Below are positions 1 to 11,319 of a DNA stretch of 64,000 bases, in pieces (position 1 is the first letter of the stretch; each line of letters opens with the position of its first letter). Under the pieces are notes generated by a model. That model was not told the DNA's origin. It was given only the letters and a program-made list of their open reading frames with translations, and made no database searches. The stretch is from Buchnera aphidicola (Pentalonia nigronervosa) (GTDB lineage: Bacteria > Pseudomonadota > Gammaproteobacteria > Enterobacterales > Enterobacteriaceae). A program made the translations under genes and the position numbers. The DNA lies in assembly GCA_014622685.1 (NCBI GenBank), contig CP061275.1, positions 1 to 64,000 of the forward strand. The letters run 5' to 3'.

Positions 1-542
1 AAAAAAAAATAGGTTCTATTGCAGCGCCAACAGCTGGATTACATTTTGATCATGTTTTATTGGATGCTTTAGATAAAAAAGGAATAAATATAGATTATTT
101 AACGTTGCATATTGGTTCTGGAACGTTTGAACCGATTCGTGTTGTAAAACTTGAAGAACATGTTATGCATTCTGAATTAATAGAAATTTCATCATCTTTA
201 ATTCAAAAAATTAAATTATGTAAAAAAAATGGGGGTCGTGTTATTGCTGTTGGCACTACAACATTGCGTGCATTAGAAAGCGTATATAATTCGCATGCAT
301 GGAATAGTTCTAATAATTTTTCAGGAGAAACTGATATTTTTATATACCCAGGTTATAAACATAATGTCGTAGATGGATTAATTACTAATTTTCATGTTCC
401 TCAATCTACTTTAATTATGTTGGTTGCATCATTTGCAGGTTACGAAAATACTATGCATGCTTATTATGAAGCTATAAGAAAAAAATATCGTTTTTTTAGT
501 TATGGAGATGCGATGTATGTTACATTGAACAAAATTAATTAA
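1..542 (+). CDS. queA: S-adenosylmethionine:tRNA ribosyltransferase-isomerase, C-terminal part (5' end outside window)
   Basis: QueA transfers and isomerises the ribosyl group of S-adenosylmethionine onto preQ1 in tRNA to give epoxyqueuosine. The open frame enters from the left edge (frame starting at base 3) with [16 protein letters not shown] and runs to a TAA at 540-542, so about the last 180 residues are present. Family signatures visible are APTAGLHF, the [14 protein letters not shown] stretch, [33 protein letters not shown] and the C-terminal [14 protein letters not shown] at 60 can be read as a start but the conserved frame clearly continues upstream. It lies 68 bases before tgt, as in the enterobacterial queA-tgt-yajC cluster. 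Confidence 0.95.
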   Translation, partial: KKIGSIAAPTAGLHFDHVLLDALDKKGINIDYLTLHIGSGTFEPIRVVKLEEHVMHSELIEISSSLIQKIKLCKKNGGRVIAVGTTTLRALESVYNSHAWNSSNNFSGETDIFIYPGYKHNVVDGLITNFHVPQSTLIMLVASFAGYENTMHAYYEAIRKKYRFFSYGDAMYVTLNKIN

Positions 543-547
543 GATAA

Positions 548-1726
<1,179 letters not shown>

Positions 1727-2065
1727 ATGAATTTTTTTATTCACAACGCACATGCTGAAGTAAGTAAATTATCTGAAAGTAACTCATATTCTATTATATT
1801 CATGTTAATAATTTTTTTGTTAGTATTTTACTTTATGTTATTTCGTCCTCAATATAAGAAAGACAAAGAACACAAAGATTTAATAAATTCTCTTTCTCAA
1901 GGTGATGAAGTGATTACACATGGTGGTTTATTAGGAAAAATTAATAAAATTACAAAGCATGGATATGTTTTATTACAGTTGAACATGAATACGGAAATTT
2001 TTATTAAAAAAGAATTTATAGCATCCTCTCTTCCGAGAGGGACGTTAAAATCTTTATTAGTGTGA
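1727..2065 (+). CDS. yajC: Sec translocon accessory subunit YajC
   Basis: YajC is a small inner-membrane protein that associates with SecDF and the Sec translocon. The 112-residue product has a short N-terminal segment, one hydrophobic helix (about residues 21-40, SIIFMLIIFLLVFYFMLF), the family motif FRPQ directly after it, and a cytoplasmic domain with LSQGDEVITHGGLLGKI. The start codon follows the tgt stop without a gap, so the two are co-transcribed. In enterobacteria secD and secF come next; here the convergent glyS follows, so YajC is left without its usual partners in this locus. Confidence 0.94.
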   Translation: MNFFIHNAHAEVSKLSESNSYSIIFMLIIFLLVFYFMLFRPQYKKDKEHKDLINSLSQGDEVITHGGLLGKINKITKHGYVLLQLNMNTEIFIKKEFIASSLPRGTLKSLLV

Positions 2066-2120
2066 TATCATCAATTGATGCATTTTATTAGATTTTTTTA
2101 AATAAAAATTTTTTCTTTTT

Positions 2121-2143
2121 AAAAAAATAAGATTTATTTTTTT
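2121..2143. terminator. A/T hairpin between convergent yajC and glyS
   Basis: The sequence AAAAAAATAA, loop GAT, then TTATTTTTTT forms a perfect 10-bp stem. It lies in the 104-base convergent gap and ends in a run of T on either strand, so it could end transcription from both sides. The only base pairs are A-T, so the call is tentative in a genome this AT-rich. A 12-base palindrome CATCAATTGATG sits just after the yajC stop (about 2068-2079). Confidence 0.4.
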
Positions 2144-2169
2144 TATCAATTTTTTTGCAAACATTTTTT

Positions 2170-4242
2170 TTAAAAAAGATAAGAAAAATTTGCTATTTTA
2201 AAAAAAAATTTTTTTAATTTATTTAATAAAATAAATCGATTAATTTGTATTTTTTGATTTTCATGACATATATAAACATTATTAAAAAAATTGTTTATAG
2301 GTATATCAAATACGTGCACCATAGATAATATTTCTTGATATTTTTTTTCTATGAATAAATTTTTTGTGATTTTATAAATGTATTCTATTGTTTGAAGTAA
2401 TATTTTTTCTTCTTCTTGTTGTATTAAATCCATGTTAATGTCATCGGATATTTTTTGGTGATTTTTTTGTAGTATATTATATATTCGTTTAATATATAAA
2501 ATAGTAGGTTTAAAACTGTTTAGTTTTTCAAAATTTGATATTGCTTGTATTCTATAATGAATATCTATTGGTATTGTTAATTTACATGATAACACTGCTT
2601 TAATAATTTTAATGTTATAACCTTGTTCTTCATACCAATAAAATAATCTAGTCATAAAAAAATTTGTGATATTTATACATAATGTTGAATAATTAACATT
2701 TTTTTTATTATAGAAATCAAGACTTTTTTTAATTAAGTTTTTTATGTCTAAAGATATATTATTAGTTATGATGATTCGTAGTATTCCGATAGATAAACGT
2801 CTTAAAGAAAACGGATCTTTATTAGAATTAGGATTTTTTCCAGTTAAAAACATACCTGATAAAGTATCTATTTTTTCAGCAATTGATATTGTTGAACCTA
2901 TAATTGTTTTTGGTAATTTTCCATGTGAAAAAGATGGTAAATATTGCTCTTTAAGAGCAATAGCAACTTCTTTGTTTTCTTGATCATAATGTGCGTAATA
3001 CATTCCTACAATACCTTTTAATTCAGGAAATTCAGATACCATATCAGTGGCTAGATCACATTTTGATAGCATTGCAGCTTGAACAGTTTTTATCGCATCA
3101 CTTTTGCTATATAAAGATATCCATTGAACAAGAAATTTAATACGCAATGTTTTTTCATATAATGAACCCAGGTTTTTTTGAAATATAATTTTTTTGAGAG
3201 ATGGCAGGTAATCGATTAATCTTTTATGTTTATCTTTTTGAAAAAAAAATTTAACATCTGATAATCGTGCATTCATAACTTTTTCATTTCCAGAAATAAT
3301 ATTTTTTGGATTTTGTGAATGAATGTTAGATATAAATATAAAATACGGAAGAAGTGATTTTTTTTTAGTATATATTGGAAAACATTTCTGTTGTGTTTCA
3401 ATAATGTGTATTAATATTTTTTTTGGTATGCTAAGAAATTGTTTTTTAAATTGTACTAAAAGTGCTTTTGGAGATTCGACCAAAGCAGTAACTTCTTCAA
3501 CTAAATCATCTTTGGTATTAATGATGCCATTTATATTACGTGCCAGTTTTTTTGTAATTTTTTTAACGATTTTTTTTCTGATTTTGAAATCAGCGATTAT
3601 TTTATTTTTTTGAAATAATATTAAAGGGTATTCTTGTGCATGATGGATGCATATTTTATGCTCTTTTGAACAAATATGATTTTGAAGTACATTATTAGAA
3701 GCGACATTAAATATTTTACCTGGAATAATTTCATCATCTAATAACATTACAATATTACGAATTGGTCTAGAAAATTCTTCGTTATTTATCGTCCATCGCA
3801 TAGGATTATCAATAACAATCGACTTAATTGCAGATTCGACAATATTAGGAAGTAAATGTTGGATTCTTTTTTGTTTTTTAATTTTTGAAAATGCTAACCA
3901 TGCACCATTTTTATTTTTTAAACAATGTGTTTGAATAAAATCAATTTTATGATGTTGGCACCAGTTTTGTGTAGCTAGTGTTGGTAATCCATTTTCATCA
4001 AAAGCAGATTTTATAGATGGTCCACGTATTACAATTTTTGTTATTTTCTTTTTAGTATCAATTTTTTTAATTAATAATGCTAGTCTTCTGGGAGTAGAAA
4101 AATAATCTATGTGACTATATGAAATATTATAAAAATATAGTTTTTTTACAAAATTATTGTAAAAATGCAATGACAATTTATAAAGTATTTTTGCAGGTAA
4201 TTCTTCAGTTCCTATTTCAATTAACAATGTTTTTTTCATCAT
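2170..4242 (-). CDS. glyS: Glycyl-tRNA synthetase beta subunit
   Basis: Beta subunit of the bacterial alpha2-beta2 glycyl-tRNA synthetase, carrying tRNA-binding functions; the alpha subunit (glyQ) lies just upstream. The 690-residue protein is the usual length and begins MMKKTLLIEIGTEELPAK. Family signatures are FSTPRRLAL, FSRPIRNIVMLLDDEIIPG, KCDLATDMVSEFPELKGIVG, YYAH, and SFSHGKLPKTIIGSTISIAEKID with KDPFSLRR. Two adjacent ATG codons (4242 and 4239) could start it. It is separated from glyQ by 34 bases and is probably co-transcribed with it. Confidence 0.96.
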   Translation of the reverse strand: MMKKTLLIEIGTEELPAKILYKLSLHFYNNFVKKLYFYNISYSHIDYFSTPRRLALLIKKIDTKKKITKIVIRGPSIKSAFDENGLPTLATQNWCQHHKIDFIQTHCLKNKNGAWLAFSKIKKQKRIQHLLPNIVESAIKSIVIDNPMRWTINNEEFSRPIRNIVMLLDDEIIPGKIFNVASNNVLQNHICSKEHKICIHHAQEYPLILFQKNKIIADFKIRKKIVKKITKKLARNINGIINTKDDLVEEVTALVESPKALLVQFKKQFLSIPKKILIHIIETQQKCFPIYTKKKSLLPYFIFISNIHSQNPKNIISGNEKVMNARLSDVKFFFQKDKHKRLIDYLPSLKKIIFQKNLGSLYEKTLRIKFLVQWISLYSKSDAIKTVQAAMLSKCDLATDMVSEFPELKGIVGMYYAHYDQENKEVAIALKEQYLPSFSHGKLPKTIIGSTISIAEKIDTLSGMFLTGKNPNSNKDPFSLRRLSIGILRIIITNNISLDIKNLIKKSLDFYNKKNVNYSTLCINITNFFMTRLFYWYEEQGYNIKIIKAVLSCKLTIPIDIHYRIQAISNFEKLNSFKPTILYIKRIYNILQKNHQKISDDINMDLIQQEEEKILLQTIEYIYKITKNLFIEKKYQEILSMVHVFDIPINNFFNNVYICHENQKIQINRFILLNKLKKFFFKIANFSYLF

Positions 4243-4276
4243 TTTTGTCTCTTTTTTTTACAAAATAATGGAAAAT

Positions 4277-5155
4277 CTATTTTTTCTTTAAAATAAAATA
4301 TTTTTTTGCAATTTTGTTTATTGTTTTTCGAATTTTTAAAATGTAATTTTGACGTTCGTTAGAAGAAATAGATTTTCTTGCATCTAATAAATTGAATATA
4401 TGATTTGCACATAATGTTTTTTCATATGCTACTAATAAAAGTGGTTGTTTTAAATGAATTAAATTTTCTGCTTCAAGAATATTTTCTTCAAAAGAGTAAA
4501 ACAAAAATTTTAAATTAGAATGTTGAAAATTATATTTTGATTGTTCTATTTCATTTTGTTTAAAAATATCTCCATAGGTAATTTTAGTTTCCTGATTTCT
4601 ATCCCAAATTAAATCATATACGTTTGATTTTTTTTGCATATGCATAGCTAGTCTTTCTAAACCATAGGTAATTTCTATAGTAATAGGATCGCATTTTAAT
4701 CCTCCAACTTGTTGAAAATAAGTAAATTGCGTAACTTCCATACCATTTAACCATACTTCCCATCCCACTCCCCATGCTCCTAACGTAGGATTTTCCCAGT
4801 TATCTTCTACAAATCGTATATCTTGATCTTTTTCGTGTATATTTAGCATATTAAGAGATTCAAGATATAGATTTTGAATATTTTTGATTGGTGGTTTTAT
4901 AATTACTTGAAATTGATAATATTGTTGTAAGCGATTTGGATTTGTTCCATATCTCCCGTCAGTAGGGCGACGACATAATTGTGTATATGCAGCGTTAATC
5001 GGTTGTGGACCAATTGTTCCAAAAAATGTTACATTATGGAATGTACCTGCTCCTATCGGTAAATCTAGTGGTTGAAAAATAATACAATTGTGTTTGATCC
5101 AATATTTTTTTAAGATAGTGATTAAACTGTAAAAAGTGTTATAATTTTCTGTCAT
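4277..5155 (-). CDS. glyQ: Glycyl-tRNA synthetase alpha subunit
   Basis: Catalytic alpha subunit that activates glycine. From the ATG at 5155 the product is 292 residues ([19 protein letters not shown]). An ATG five codons upstream (5170) is possible but adds MLGYK, which has no family counterpart. Family hallmarks are [72 protein letters not shown] and [10 protein letters not shown]. It is the first gene of a two-gene glyQ-glyS unit on the minus strand. Confidence 0.96.
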   Translation of the reverse strand: MTENYNTFYSLITILKKYWIKHNCIIFQPLDLPIGAGTFHNVTFFGTIGPQPINAAYTQLCRRPTDGRYGTNPNRLQQYYQFQVIIKPPIKNIQNLYLESLNMLNIHEKDQDIRFVEDNWENPTLGAWGVGWEVWLNGMEVTQFTYFQQVGGLKCDPITIEITYGLERLAMHMQKKSNVYDLIWDRNQETKITYGDIFKQNEIEQSKYNFQHSNLKFLFYSFEENILEAENLIHLKQPLLLVAYEKTLCANHIFNLLDARKSISSNERQNYILKIRKTINKIAKKYFILKKK

Positions 5156-5468
5156 TTTATATCCTAACAAGATAGCAGCAGATGTGTTTGCATTTGTTAC
5201 GTATCAATTAATATCTTCTTTAGTTGTGAATGTTTTTTCTGAAATAAATAATAATAAATATTTTGTGGTTATAGTGAGATTTAAAATTAATTAAAATTAT
5301 AGATATATAGGATACGTTTAACTAATATAAGCAAGAATGAACACGATGATCATTCCTAGTAAAAAGTTAATTTAGTACGTAATATATTATTAAAAACAGA
5401 ATTATAAAATCTAATTTAAAAAAAACGTTACAACAGAAAAAGAATAGGCACCATTGATTGCAAAATAC

Positions 5469-5991
5469 ATGCATAAAATTATGTTTTTTTTGAATTTAGA
5501 TATGTCAAATGATATTTTGCAGGATACACTGATGCGTGTATCAAAAATATACATGAATGAAATTTTCAGGAGTAAATTATAAAAACTTTCCTAAAATTAC
5601 ACTGATTTAAAAAAAAATAAAGATTCATGAAATGATTGTAGCTTATGATGTTATTGTAACAAGTACATATGAACATCATTTTATTACTATTCATGGTACA
5701 GAAAATATTGAATATACTTCACATCATAAAATCGTTTTATTAAAAATTAATAGAATTGTTCAATTTTATTTTAAAAGACTGAAAATTCAAGAACGATTAA
5801 CAAAATAAATATTAATTGTTTTGCAAATTTTATTAGAAATTAATGATACTGTTATTATTTTGAAAATGTAATATTTTTATGTATGGTTTCGTGGTGTTTG
5901 TGATGTTAATAGTAGCACTATTATTTCTTTTTTAAAAGTTATATTTCAATTTAGTAAAAATGTTTTTGAGGAATTTTTTAAAAAACATTAA
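5469..5991 (+). pseudogene. folE: Decayed GTP cyclohydrolase I
   Basis: FolE makes dihydroneopterin triphosphate, the first step to folate and queuosine. No open frame survives, but consecutive fragments match FolE in order. MHKIMFFLNLDMSNDILQDT with RVSKIYMNEIF is followed by a frame change into NFPKITLI-stop-HEMIVAYDVIVTST, EHHFITIHG, LLKINRIVQFYFKR, QERLTK-stop-ILIVLQILL, another stop, then FRGVCDVNSSTII and FEEFFKKH ending at a TAA. The zinc-site cysteine of the CEHH motif is tyrosine here and the second ligand cysteine (YCVKARG in E. coli) is replaced in YVWFRG. At least three internal stops and one frameshift make it non-functional. The rest of the gap (5156-5468 and 5992-6168) shows nothing I can assign. 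Confidence 0.9.
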
Positions 5992-6168
5992 GTAGAAAAA
6001 TTTCATTTTGTTTAATTTATTTTATTGATTAAAGTACAATTTCTCAGTATTATATTGTTTTGATACAAAATCATTGTTCAATAATATTTTATTTATATAA
6101 TAAAATTATTGTAAAAATTTTATACGTTTTTTAATAATGAAATTTTTTGAAGGGAAAAAAAAGAAAAA

Positions 6169-7023
6169 ATGCATTATATTGGCGCGCATGTGAGTTGTGC
6201 TGGTGGTTTAGAAACAGCTGTTCTTCGTGCATATGAAATTAATAGCACTGCTTTTTCTTTTTTTACTAAAAATCAGCGACAATGGTTTTCCCCTCCATTA
6301 CTAAAAAGTCAAATAAAAAAATTTACACAAGCGTGTATTAAATATAAATTTAGATCAAATCAAATTTTTCCACATGGTAGCTATTTAGTCAATTTAGGTC
6401 ATCCTATTGATGGTTTATTAAAAAAATCACGTGATTCATTTATTGATGAAATAATTCGTTGTCACCAACTTAACTTACGTTTTTTAAACGTTCATCCAGG
6501 CAGTCACTTAAATAGCATTACCGAAAGCGCATGTTTAATAAGAATTTCTGAATCTATTAATATTGCTTTAGAGCATACTAAAGATGTTATGATAGTTATA
6601 GAAAACACTGCTGGTCAAGGTACTAATATTGGATATTGTTTTGAACATTTATCTGAAATTATTCATCATATTCATGATAAATCTAGAATTGGGATTTGTA
6701 TTGATACATGTCATTTATTTTCATCTGGATATGATTTGAGAACTATACAAGATTGTGAAAATACATTTAAATTATTTGATCAAATAATAGGTTTAAATTA
6801 TCTTACAGGTATTCATTTAAACGATTCTAAAACAGATTTTAACAGTCGTATCGATCGTCATCAGAATTTAGGATTAGGAAAAATTGGTACGGTGGCGTTT
6901 CAATGGATTATGCAGAATAAAAGTTTTTATAACATTCCAATAATATTAGAGACTAGTAATAAAGAATTGTGGAAAAAAGAAATTGCCTGGTTACGATTAC
7001 AGAATAAAAATTATCCTTTCTGA
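6169..7023 (+). CDS. nfo: Endonuclease IV (AP endonuclease)
   Basis: Zinc-dependent endonuclease that cuts DNA at abasic sites in base-excision repair. The 284-residue protein has the family layout: [16 protein letters not shown] at the start, [51 protein letters not shown] and [12 protein letters not shown]. The metal-ligand histidines and acids in those motifs are present. The ATG at 6169 follows a GAAGGG Shine-Dalgarno-like stretch. It works in the same pathway as ung at 60.5 kb. Confidence 0.96.
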   Translation: MHYIGAHVSCAGGLETAVLRAYEINSTAFSFFTKNQRQWFSPPLLKSQIKKFTQACIKYKFRSNQIFPHGSYLVNLGHPIDGLLKKSRDSFIDEIIRCHQLNLRFLNVHPGSHLNSITESACLIRISESINIALEHTKDVMIVIENTAGQGTNIGYCFEHLSEIIHHIHDKSRIGICIDTCHLFSSGYDLRTIQDCENTFKLFDQIIGLNYLTGIHLNDSKTDFNSRIDRHQNLGLGKIGTVAFQWIMQNKSFYNIPIILETSNKELWKKEIAWLRLQNKNYPF

Positions 7024-7062
7024 GTCTAAAAATTTTTATTGTGATGTTCAAGAGGAAAAAGT

Positions 7063-7347
7063 ATGTTAATAATTAACGCAGAAATCAGATTGCATCAAGG
7101 AAAAAGTTTTAATAGAAAATTACGTATAAATGATAAAATGCCAGGTATTTTGTATGGAAAAAATCAACCTTCTATTTTACTTATTTTAGATCATAATTAT
7201 ATTTTTAATATTCAAAAGCAATTAAATTTTTATAAAAAAAATGTATTTTTGTTTATTAAAGATGAAAAATATACTGTTAAAGTGCAATCTATTCAACGCC
7301 GTACATTTCAATCAAAGTTATTACATATTGATTTTGTATATGTTTAA
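7063..7347 (+). CDS. rplY: 50S ribosomal protein L25
   Basis: 5S rRNA-binding protein of the large subunit. The 94-residue product equals the length of the short E. coli form and shares INAEIRLHQGKS, RKLR, PGILYG, FY at mid-protein, KVQSIQRRTFQSKLLHIDFV at the C-terminus. An AGAGGA element lies shortly before the ATG. It follows nfo by 39 bases in the same direction. Confidence 0.95.
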   Translation: MLIINAEIRLHQGKSFNRKLRINDKMPGILYGKNQPSILLILDHNYIFNIQKQLNFYKKNVFLFIKDEKYTVKVQSIQRRTFQSKLLHIDFVYV

Positions 7348-8338
7348 ATGTTTTAAAAATAATTGTGTTAATTTGTAATATTTTATTGATTTTTTTAAGA
7401 AAATGTTGAAAAAATTTTTAAAGTTGCTATCGCAGGATAATATTTCATAAAAACACAGTTGATAAACTCAAAAGAAAGGTACTGTTGTCATTAATTGAAT
7501 TTTTGGTGAAAAATGTATCTTGAGTACAGTTTTTGTCTTAATCCGTTTAAATAACAACCATATTCCGATCTAGATTACAAAAATAGTAAGATATAACAGT
7601 TATTTAAAAGAGTAATTCTATGTGCTTTATAGCATTTTATCGTTATTTCCAGAAATAATTCTTGGAAAAAACATTTTGGTGGCCATAATATGCAACTAAT
7701 TAAATTTGGTATAGTAAATTTCTTAAATAGAACTTTTAATATTCCAGAAATTATAGGCATTAATGGTTTAACTGGTCCGATGAATTTTTCGAATATAATA
7801 ATTGTTGAATTATGTGTATGAAATACAGTTTTTTATTTTATTAAATAGATTTTTTTATTTTTTTTAAAATAAAATAATTGTTTAATAGATGTTAAAAATG
7901 CAAGCCAATGTAACATAAAACCCAATCTCCTAATAAACACTCAATCGTCTAGCTCTAAAAGATAAAAAAACGATATTTTCCTATTCCTGTTAAATTTATT
8001 AATTTTGTCATAAATACTATACTTGGTAATAACAAACCTTATTGTAGCTATTGATTCTATCAAGGACATACAATCAACTATAAATAACACACATGATAAA
8101 TATTTTGTTATGAAGATGTAAACCAACCATACATCCATAACATTCTCGTTATTTGTAGATTTGTGTTTTTAATTGAATAATGTTATTTTGATATTAAGTA
8201 ATTTTTACTTAAGTTTATACTCTATATTTTTTTTACATGCAATTCAAGAAAAAATTGGACAATTTATTAAATTATGTTTTTTAAATAGAACATTCAATGG
8301 TTACATATTTAATGTAATATGATGTAAAGAGAACTGCA
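7348..8338. other. Unassigned non-coding kilobase between rplY and surA
   Basis: There is no convincing open gene here. On the plus strand around 7660-7820 a stop-free run reads like a protein remnant (GGHNMQLIKFGIVNFLN and NIPEIIGINGLTGPMNFS). On the minus strand around 7940-8140 a 65-codon frame starting MDVWLVYIFITKYLSC is open. Strand asymmetry also changes, with more C on the plus strand at about 7900-8130, which fits a former minus-strand gene there. I could not name either relic with confidence. The last about 100 bases probably carry the surA promoter; AAAGAGA precedes its ATG. Confidence 0.5.
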
Positions 8339-9640
8339 ATGAAAAAATATTTTTTTTTATTTTTATGTTATTTTTTTAGTGTTATCTATGTATCTGCGCA
8401 GGCATCACAGATTGATAATATTGTTGCAATTGTTAATGAAAAAGCTATATTAAATAGTGAAGTTAATCAAATGCTTTTTCTTTTAAGAAATACCAGTCAA
8501 AATATTTTAACATCTTTAAATATTTCTTTTTTAAAAGAAAAAATTATTAAAAGACTTATTTTAGATCGTTTAATGTTAGATGAAGCAAAAAAAATAAATT
8601 TAATTGTAACTGATGATCAAGTAAATAATGCTATTAAAAACATTGCATCGGAACAAAATATTACTGTAGATCAATTAAAAAATAACATTTTTATTAATAA
8701 TAAAATTAATGGTTACTTTAATTATTACGATTATTTTAGTAGTATTAAAAAATTATTAACGATTCAAATGATACAGGATTATGAGCTACATAAACGTGTG
8801 CGCACTTCTGATCAGGAAATAAATTTTATTTTAAAAAATATGATTAGTTATAGACTCAATCATAGAAAAATTAAATACAGCTATATTTTTTTTCCATTTT
8901 CAAAAACACGAAATAATAATGCTATTTATAATAAAAATATTTTAATTGCGCATATAGTTAAGAAATTAAAACAAGGTTATAGTTTTAAAAAATTATGTCA
9001 AAAATATCAAAAAAATAAAAATTTTTTAATTCAAGATGCGTCTTGGGCCAACGTTTTAAAAATAAAAAAAATTTTTTTAAATACTTTGAATATTTTTAAA
9101 AAAGGTCAAATTTTAGGCCCAATTAAAAATGAAAAAGGGGTATATGTTTTTAAAATTTACGACATTAAAGATCCACAAGAAGATATTGTACAAGAGTTTC
9201 ACGTTAAACATTGTTTAATAAAATCATCAAAATCATCATATGCGTCAAACACAAAAAAAATTATTTTTGATATATACAAAAATCTTATAAATAAGACTTA
9301 TAGTTTTGATTATGCTGTTCAACATTTTTCTCAGGATGTTTTTTCATATCAAAAAAATGGGGATTTAGGATGGGTTGTAAATGAATCTTTACCGGAAAAT
9401 TTTAAAATGGTATTGTTAAATTTACATGATAAGCAAATTAGTAAACCAATTAAATCAAATTTTGGATGGCATATTTTTCAGTTGTTAGAAAAACGTAAAA
9501 TAGATAAATTTTATAAAATAAAAAAACATCAAGCGCATAAAATATTATTATTTCGTAAAATAGAATTGGAACGCAAGAAATGGATAAAAGATTTAATACG
9601 TACAGCCTATATTAAGATTTTCAAAAATGAAAAAAAATAA
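8339..9640 (+). CDS. surA: Periplasmic chaperone/peptidyl-prolyl isomerase SurA
   Basis: SurA escorts outer-membrane proteins across the periplasm. The 433-residue protein starts with a signal peptide (MKKYFFLFLCYFFSVIYVSA, cleavage probably after AQA). This is followed by the SurA N-terminal domain (DNIVAIVNEKAILNSEVNQM, ILDRLMLDEAKK, VTDDQVNNAIKNIA) and two parvulin-like segments. The second of these, about residues 285-385, has the family pattern FDYAVQHFSQD, NGDLGWV, and FGWHIFQLLEKR. Length matches E. coli (428). The stop codon overlaps the rsmA start by 14 bases, suggesting coupled translation as in the enterobacterial surA-pdxA-rsmA-apaH region; pdxA is absent. Confidence 0.95.
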   Translation: MKKYFFLFLCYFFSVIYVSAQASQIDNIVAIVNEKAILNSEVNQMLFLLRNTSQNILTSLNISFLKEKIIKRLILDRLMLDEAKKINLIVTDDQVNNAIKNIASEQNITVDQLKNNIFINNKINGYFNYYDYFSSIKKLLTIQMIQDYELHKRVRTSDQEINFILKNMISYRLNHRKIKYSYIFFPFSKTRNNNAIYNKNILIAHIVKKLKQGYSFKKLCQKYQKNKNFLIQDASWANVLKIKKIFLNTLNIFKKGQILGPIKNEKGVYVFKIYDIKDPQEDIVQEFHVKHCLIKSSKSSYASNTKKIIFDIYKNLINKTYSFDYAVQHFSQDVFSYQKNGDLGWVVNESLPENFKMVLLNLHDKQISKPIKSNFGWHIFQLLEKRKIDKFYKIKKHQAHKILLFRKIELERKKWIKDLIRTAYIKIFKNEKK

Positions 9641-10466
9641 AATCAGCAGTTGTTGGAAGTGTAAAAAACATTTAGGACAAAATTTTCTTATTAATAAATA
9701 TGTTATACGAGAGATTGTCAGGTTTATAAACCCGAATCATACTCAAGTTTTAGTTGAAATCGGTCCAGGGTTAGCTGCGTTAACTAAATCTATATGTCAG
9801 TTCATCAATGAGTTAATTGTTATAGAAATAGATCCTATTTTATTAAATATACTTAAGAAATATGAATTTTACTCAAAGTTAGTCGTTTTTCGTCAAGATG
9901 CGTTAACATTTAATTATTTTCATTTATTTCGTCAAAAAAATCAAATCATTCGTATTTTTGGTAATTTACCATATAATATTTCTACCTCTTTGATTATATG
10001 TTTTTTGAAACAAATAGAAATTGTTCAAGATATGCATTTTATGTTACAGAAAGAAGTTGCAGAACGATTAATTGCATTACCCGGAAGTAAACGATATGGA
10101 CGTTTGAGTATTATTGCACAATATTATTGTTCTATTAAAATTTTGTTAAATGTTGATCCCGACTGTTTTTACCCAATACCAAAAGTATATTCTATGTTTG
10201 TTCGTTTTGTTCCTCATAATAAGTTTCCTGTTTTCGTATATGATATAAATATTTTGAGTAATATTACAAACGCAGCATTTCAACATAGACGAAAAATGTT
10301 ACATCATAGTTTGAAACAATTTTTTTCAAAAGAAACATTGATTCAATTAGATATTAGTCCAACAATCAGAGCAGAAAATGTTTCTGTATTGCAATATTGT
10401 CGATTAGCGAATTATATATATTTTTTAAAAACAAATAAAAATTCAATTTGTACTAGTCTTAAATAA
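9627..10466 (+). CDS. rsmA: 16S rRNA dimethyladenosine transferase
   Basis: RsmA (KsgA) dimethylates two adjacent adenosines near the 3' end of 16S rRNA late in 30S assembly. The 279-residue protein contains KKHLGQNFL, VEIGPGLAALT (SAM binding), VIEIDPILL, FRQDALTFNY, the catalytic FGNLPYNIS, MHFMLQKEVAERL, YGRLSIIAQYYC, FYPIPKVYS and the C-terminal AFQHRRKMLHHSL with RAENVSV. It starts inside the end of surA and is followed by apaH after 15 bases. Confidence 0.96.
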   Translation: MKKNKISSCWKCKKHLGQNFLINKYVIREIVRFINPNHTQVLVEIGPGLAALTKSICQFINELIVIEIDPILLNILKKYEFYSKLVVFRQDALTFNYFHLFRQKNQIIRIFGNLPYNISTSLIICFLKQIEIVQDMHFMLQKEVAERLIALPGSKRYGRLSIIAQYYCSIKILLNVDPDCFYPIPKVYSMFVRFVPHNKFPVFVYDINILSNITNAAFQHRRKMLHHSLKQFFSKETLIQLDISPTIRAENVSVLQYCRLANYIYFLKTNKNSICTSLK

Positions 10467-10481
10467 GAGAAAACTTATAGT

Positions 10482-11297
10482 ATGAGTACCTATTTTATTG
10501 GTGATATTCATGGTTGTTTTAACGAATTGCAATTATTGTTAAAAAAAGTGCTATTTAATCACAAAAAAGATGATTTATGGATTACAGGTGATTTAGTATC
10601 TCGAGGGCCTGATTCTTTAAAAGTATTAAGATATCTTTATACTTTGAAAGATCGAGTAAAAATAGTGCTTGGTAATCATGATTTAAATTTAATTTCAATT
10701 TACGCTGGCATAAAAAGTAATAAAAAAGAGAATGGTTTTGATGAATTGCTATCAGCAGCGGATAGTTCGAATTTGATAAATTGGTTGCGACGTCAATCCC
10801 TATTACAAATTGATGAAAAGAGAAAAATTATTATGACACACGCTGGTGTTAGTCCACAATGGAATATATCAACTTTGAAATTATATGCATGCATGATTCA
10901 TGATTTTTTATCTAGTAAAAATTATAGTTTGTTTTTAGAATTAATTTACAATAATAATATAAATTTTTGGAGTAAAAAGTTAAATCGATTAGATCGATTA
11001 AGATACAGTGTTAATGCACTGACACGCATGAGATATTGTTATTTAAACGGTCGATTGAATATGTTGTGTAAAGCTTCTCCTAACATTATACATCATTCTT
11101 TGTATCCATGGTTTAGAATGAAAGGAAACATTTCACAAGAATATTCAATTGTTTTTGGGCATTGGTCTTCTTTAAGAGGTTTTGACATTCCTAAACCATT
11201 TTTTTCATTGGATACAGGTTGTTGCTGGGGTGGTGAATTAACTATGCTGCGATGGGAAGATAAAAAACGATTTTCGCAACCTAAAATTCATGTTTAA
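10482..11297 (+). CDS. apaH: Symmetrical bis(5'-nucleosyl)-tetraphosphatase
   Basis: ApaH hydrolyses Ap4A to two ADP. The 271-residue protein carries the metallophosphoesterase motifs in order: GDIHGCFNEL, GDLVSRGPDSL, LGNHDLNL, and MTHAGVSPQW, then FGHWSSLRG and LDTGCCWGG. It ends the surA-rsmA-apaH unit. In E. coli folA lies beyond apaH; here the decayed folA follows on the opposite strand. Confidence 0.96.
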   Translation: MSTYFIGDIHGCFNELQLLLKKVLFNHKKDDLWITGDLVSRGPDSLKVLRYLYTLKDRVKIVLGNHDLNLISIYAGIKSNKKENGFDELLSAADSSNLINWLRRQSLLQIDEKRKIIMTHAGVSPQWNISTLKLYACMIHDFLSSKNYSLFLELIYNNNINFWSKKLNRLDRLRYSVNALTRMRYCYLNGRLNMLCKASPNIIHHSLYPWFRMKGNISQEYSIVFGHWSSLRGFDIPKPFFSLDTGCCWGGELTMLRWEDKKRFSQPKIHV

Positions 11298-11319
11298 AAA
11301 AAATGTTGTAATTGTATTG

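Noticed and set aside
3323..3613. Open frames opposite glyS and opposite other long genes (for example 12078-12353, 32353-32637, 61404-61736).
   Set aside because: They are antisense shadows of clearly conserved genes and show no family motifs.
7660..7820. Possible relic of peptidyl-tRNA hydrolase (pth): GGHN followed by an IGI.G..G pattern, next to rplY as in some bacteria.
   Set aside because: Only a short resemblance, no N-terminal part, pth is essential and is not expected here in enterobacteria. The match may be chance.
7850..8140. Minus-strand GDWVLCYIGLHF resembles the HypC hydrogenase-maturation motif GDWVLVHVGFA.
   Set aside because: Other HypC landmarks (the MC start) are missing, several stops intervene, and hydrogenase genes are not known from Buchnera.
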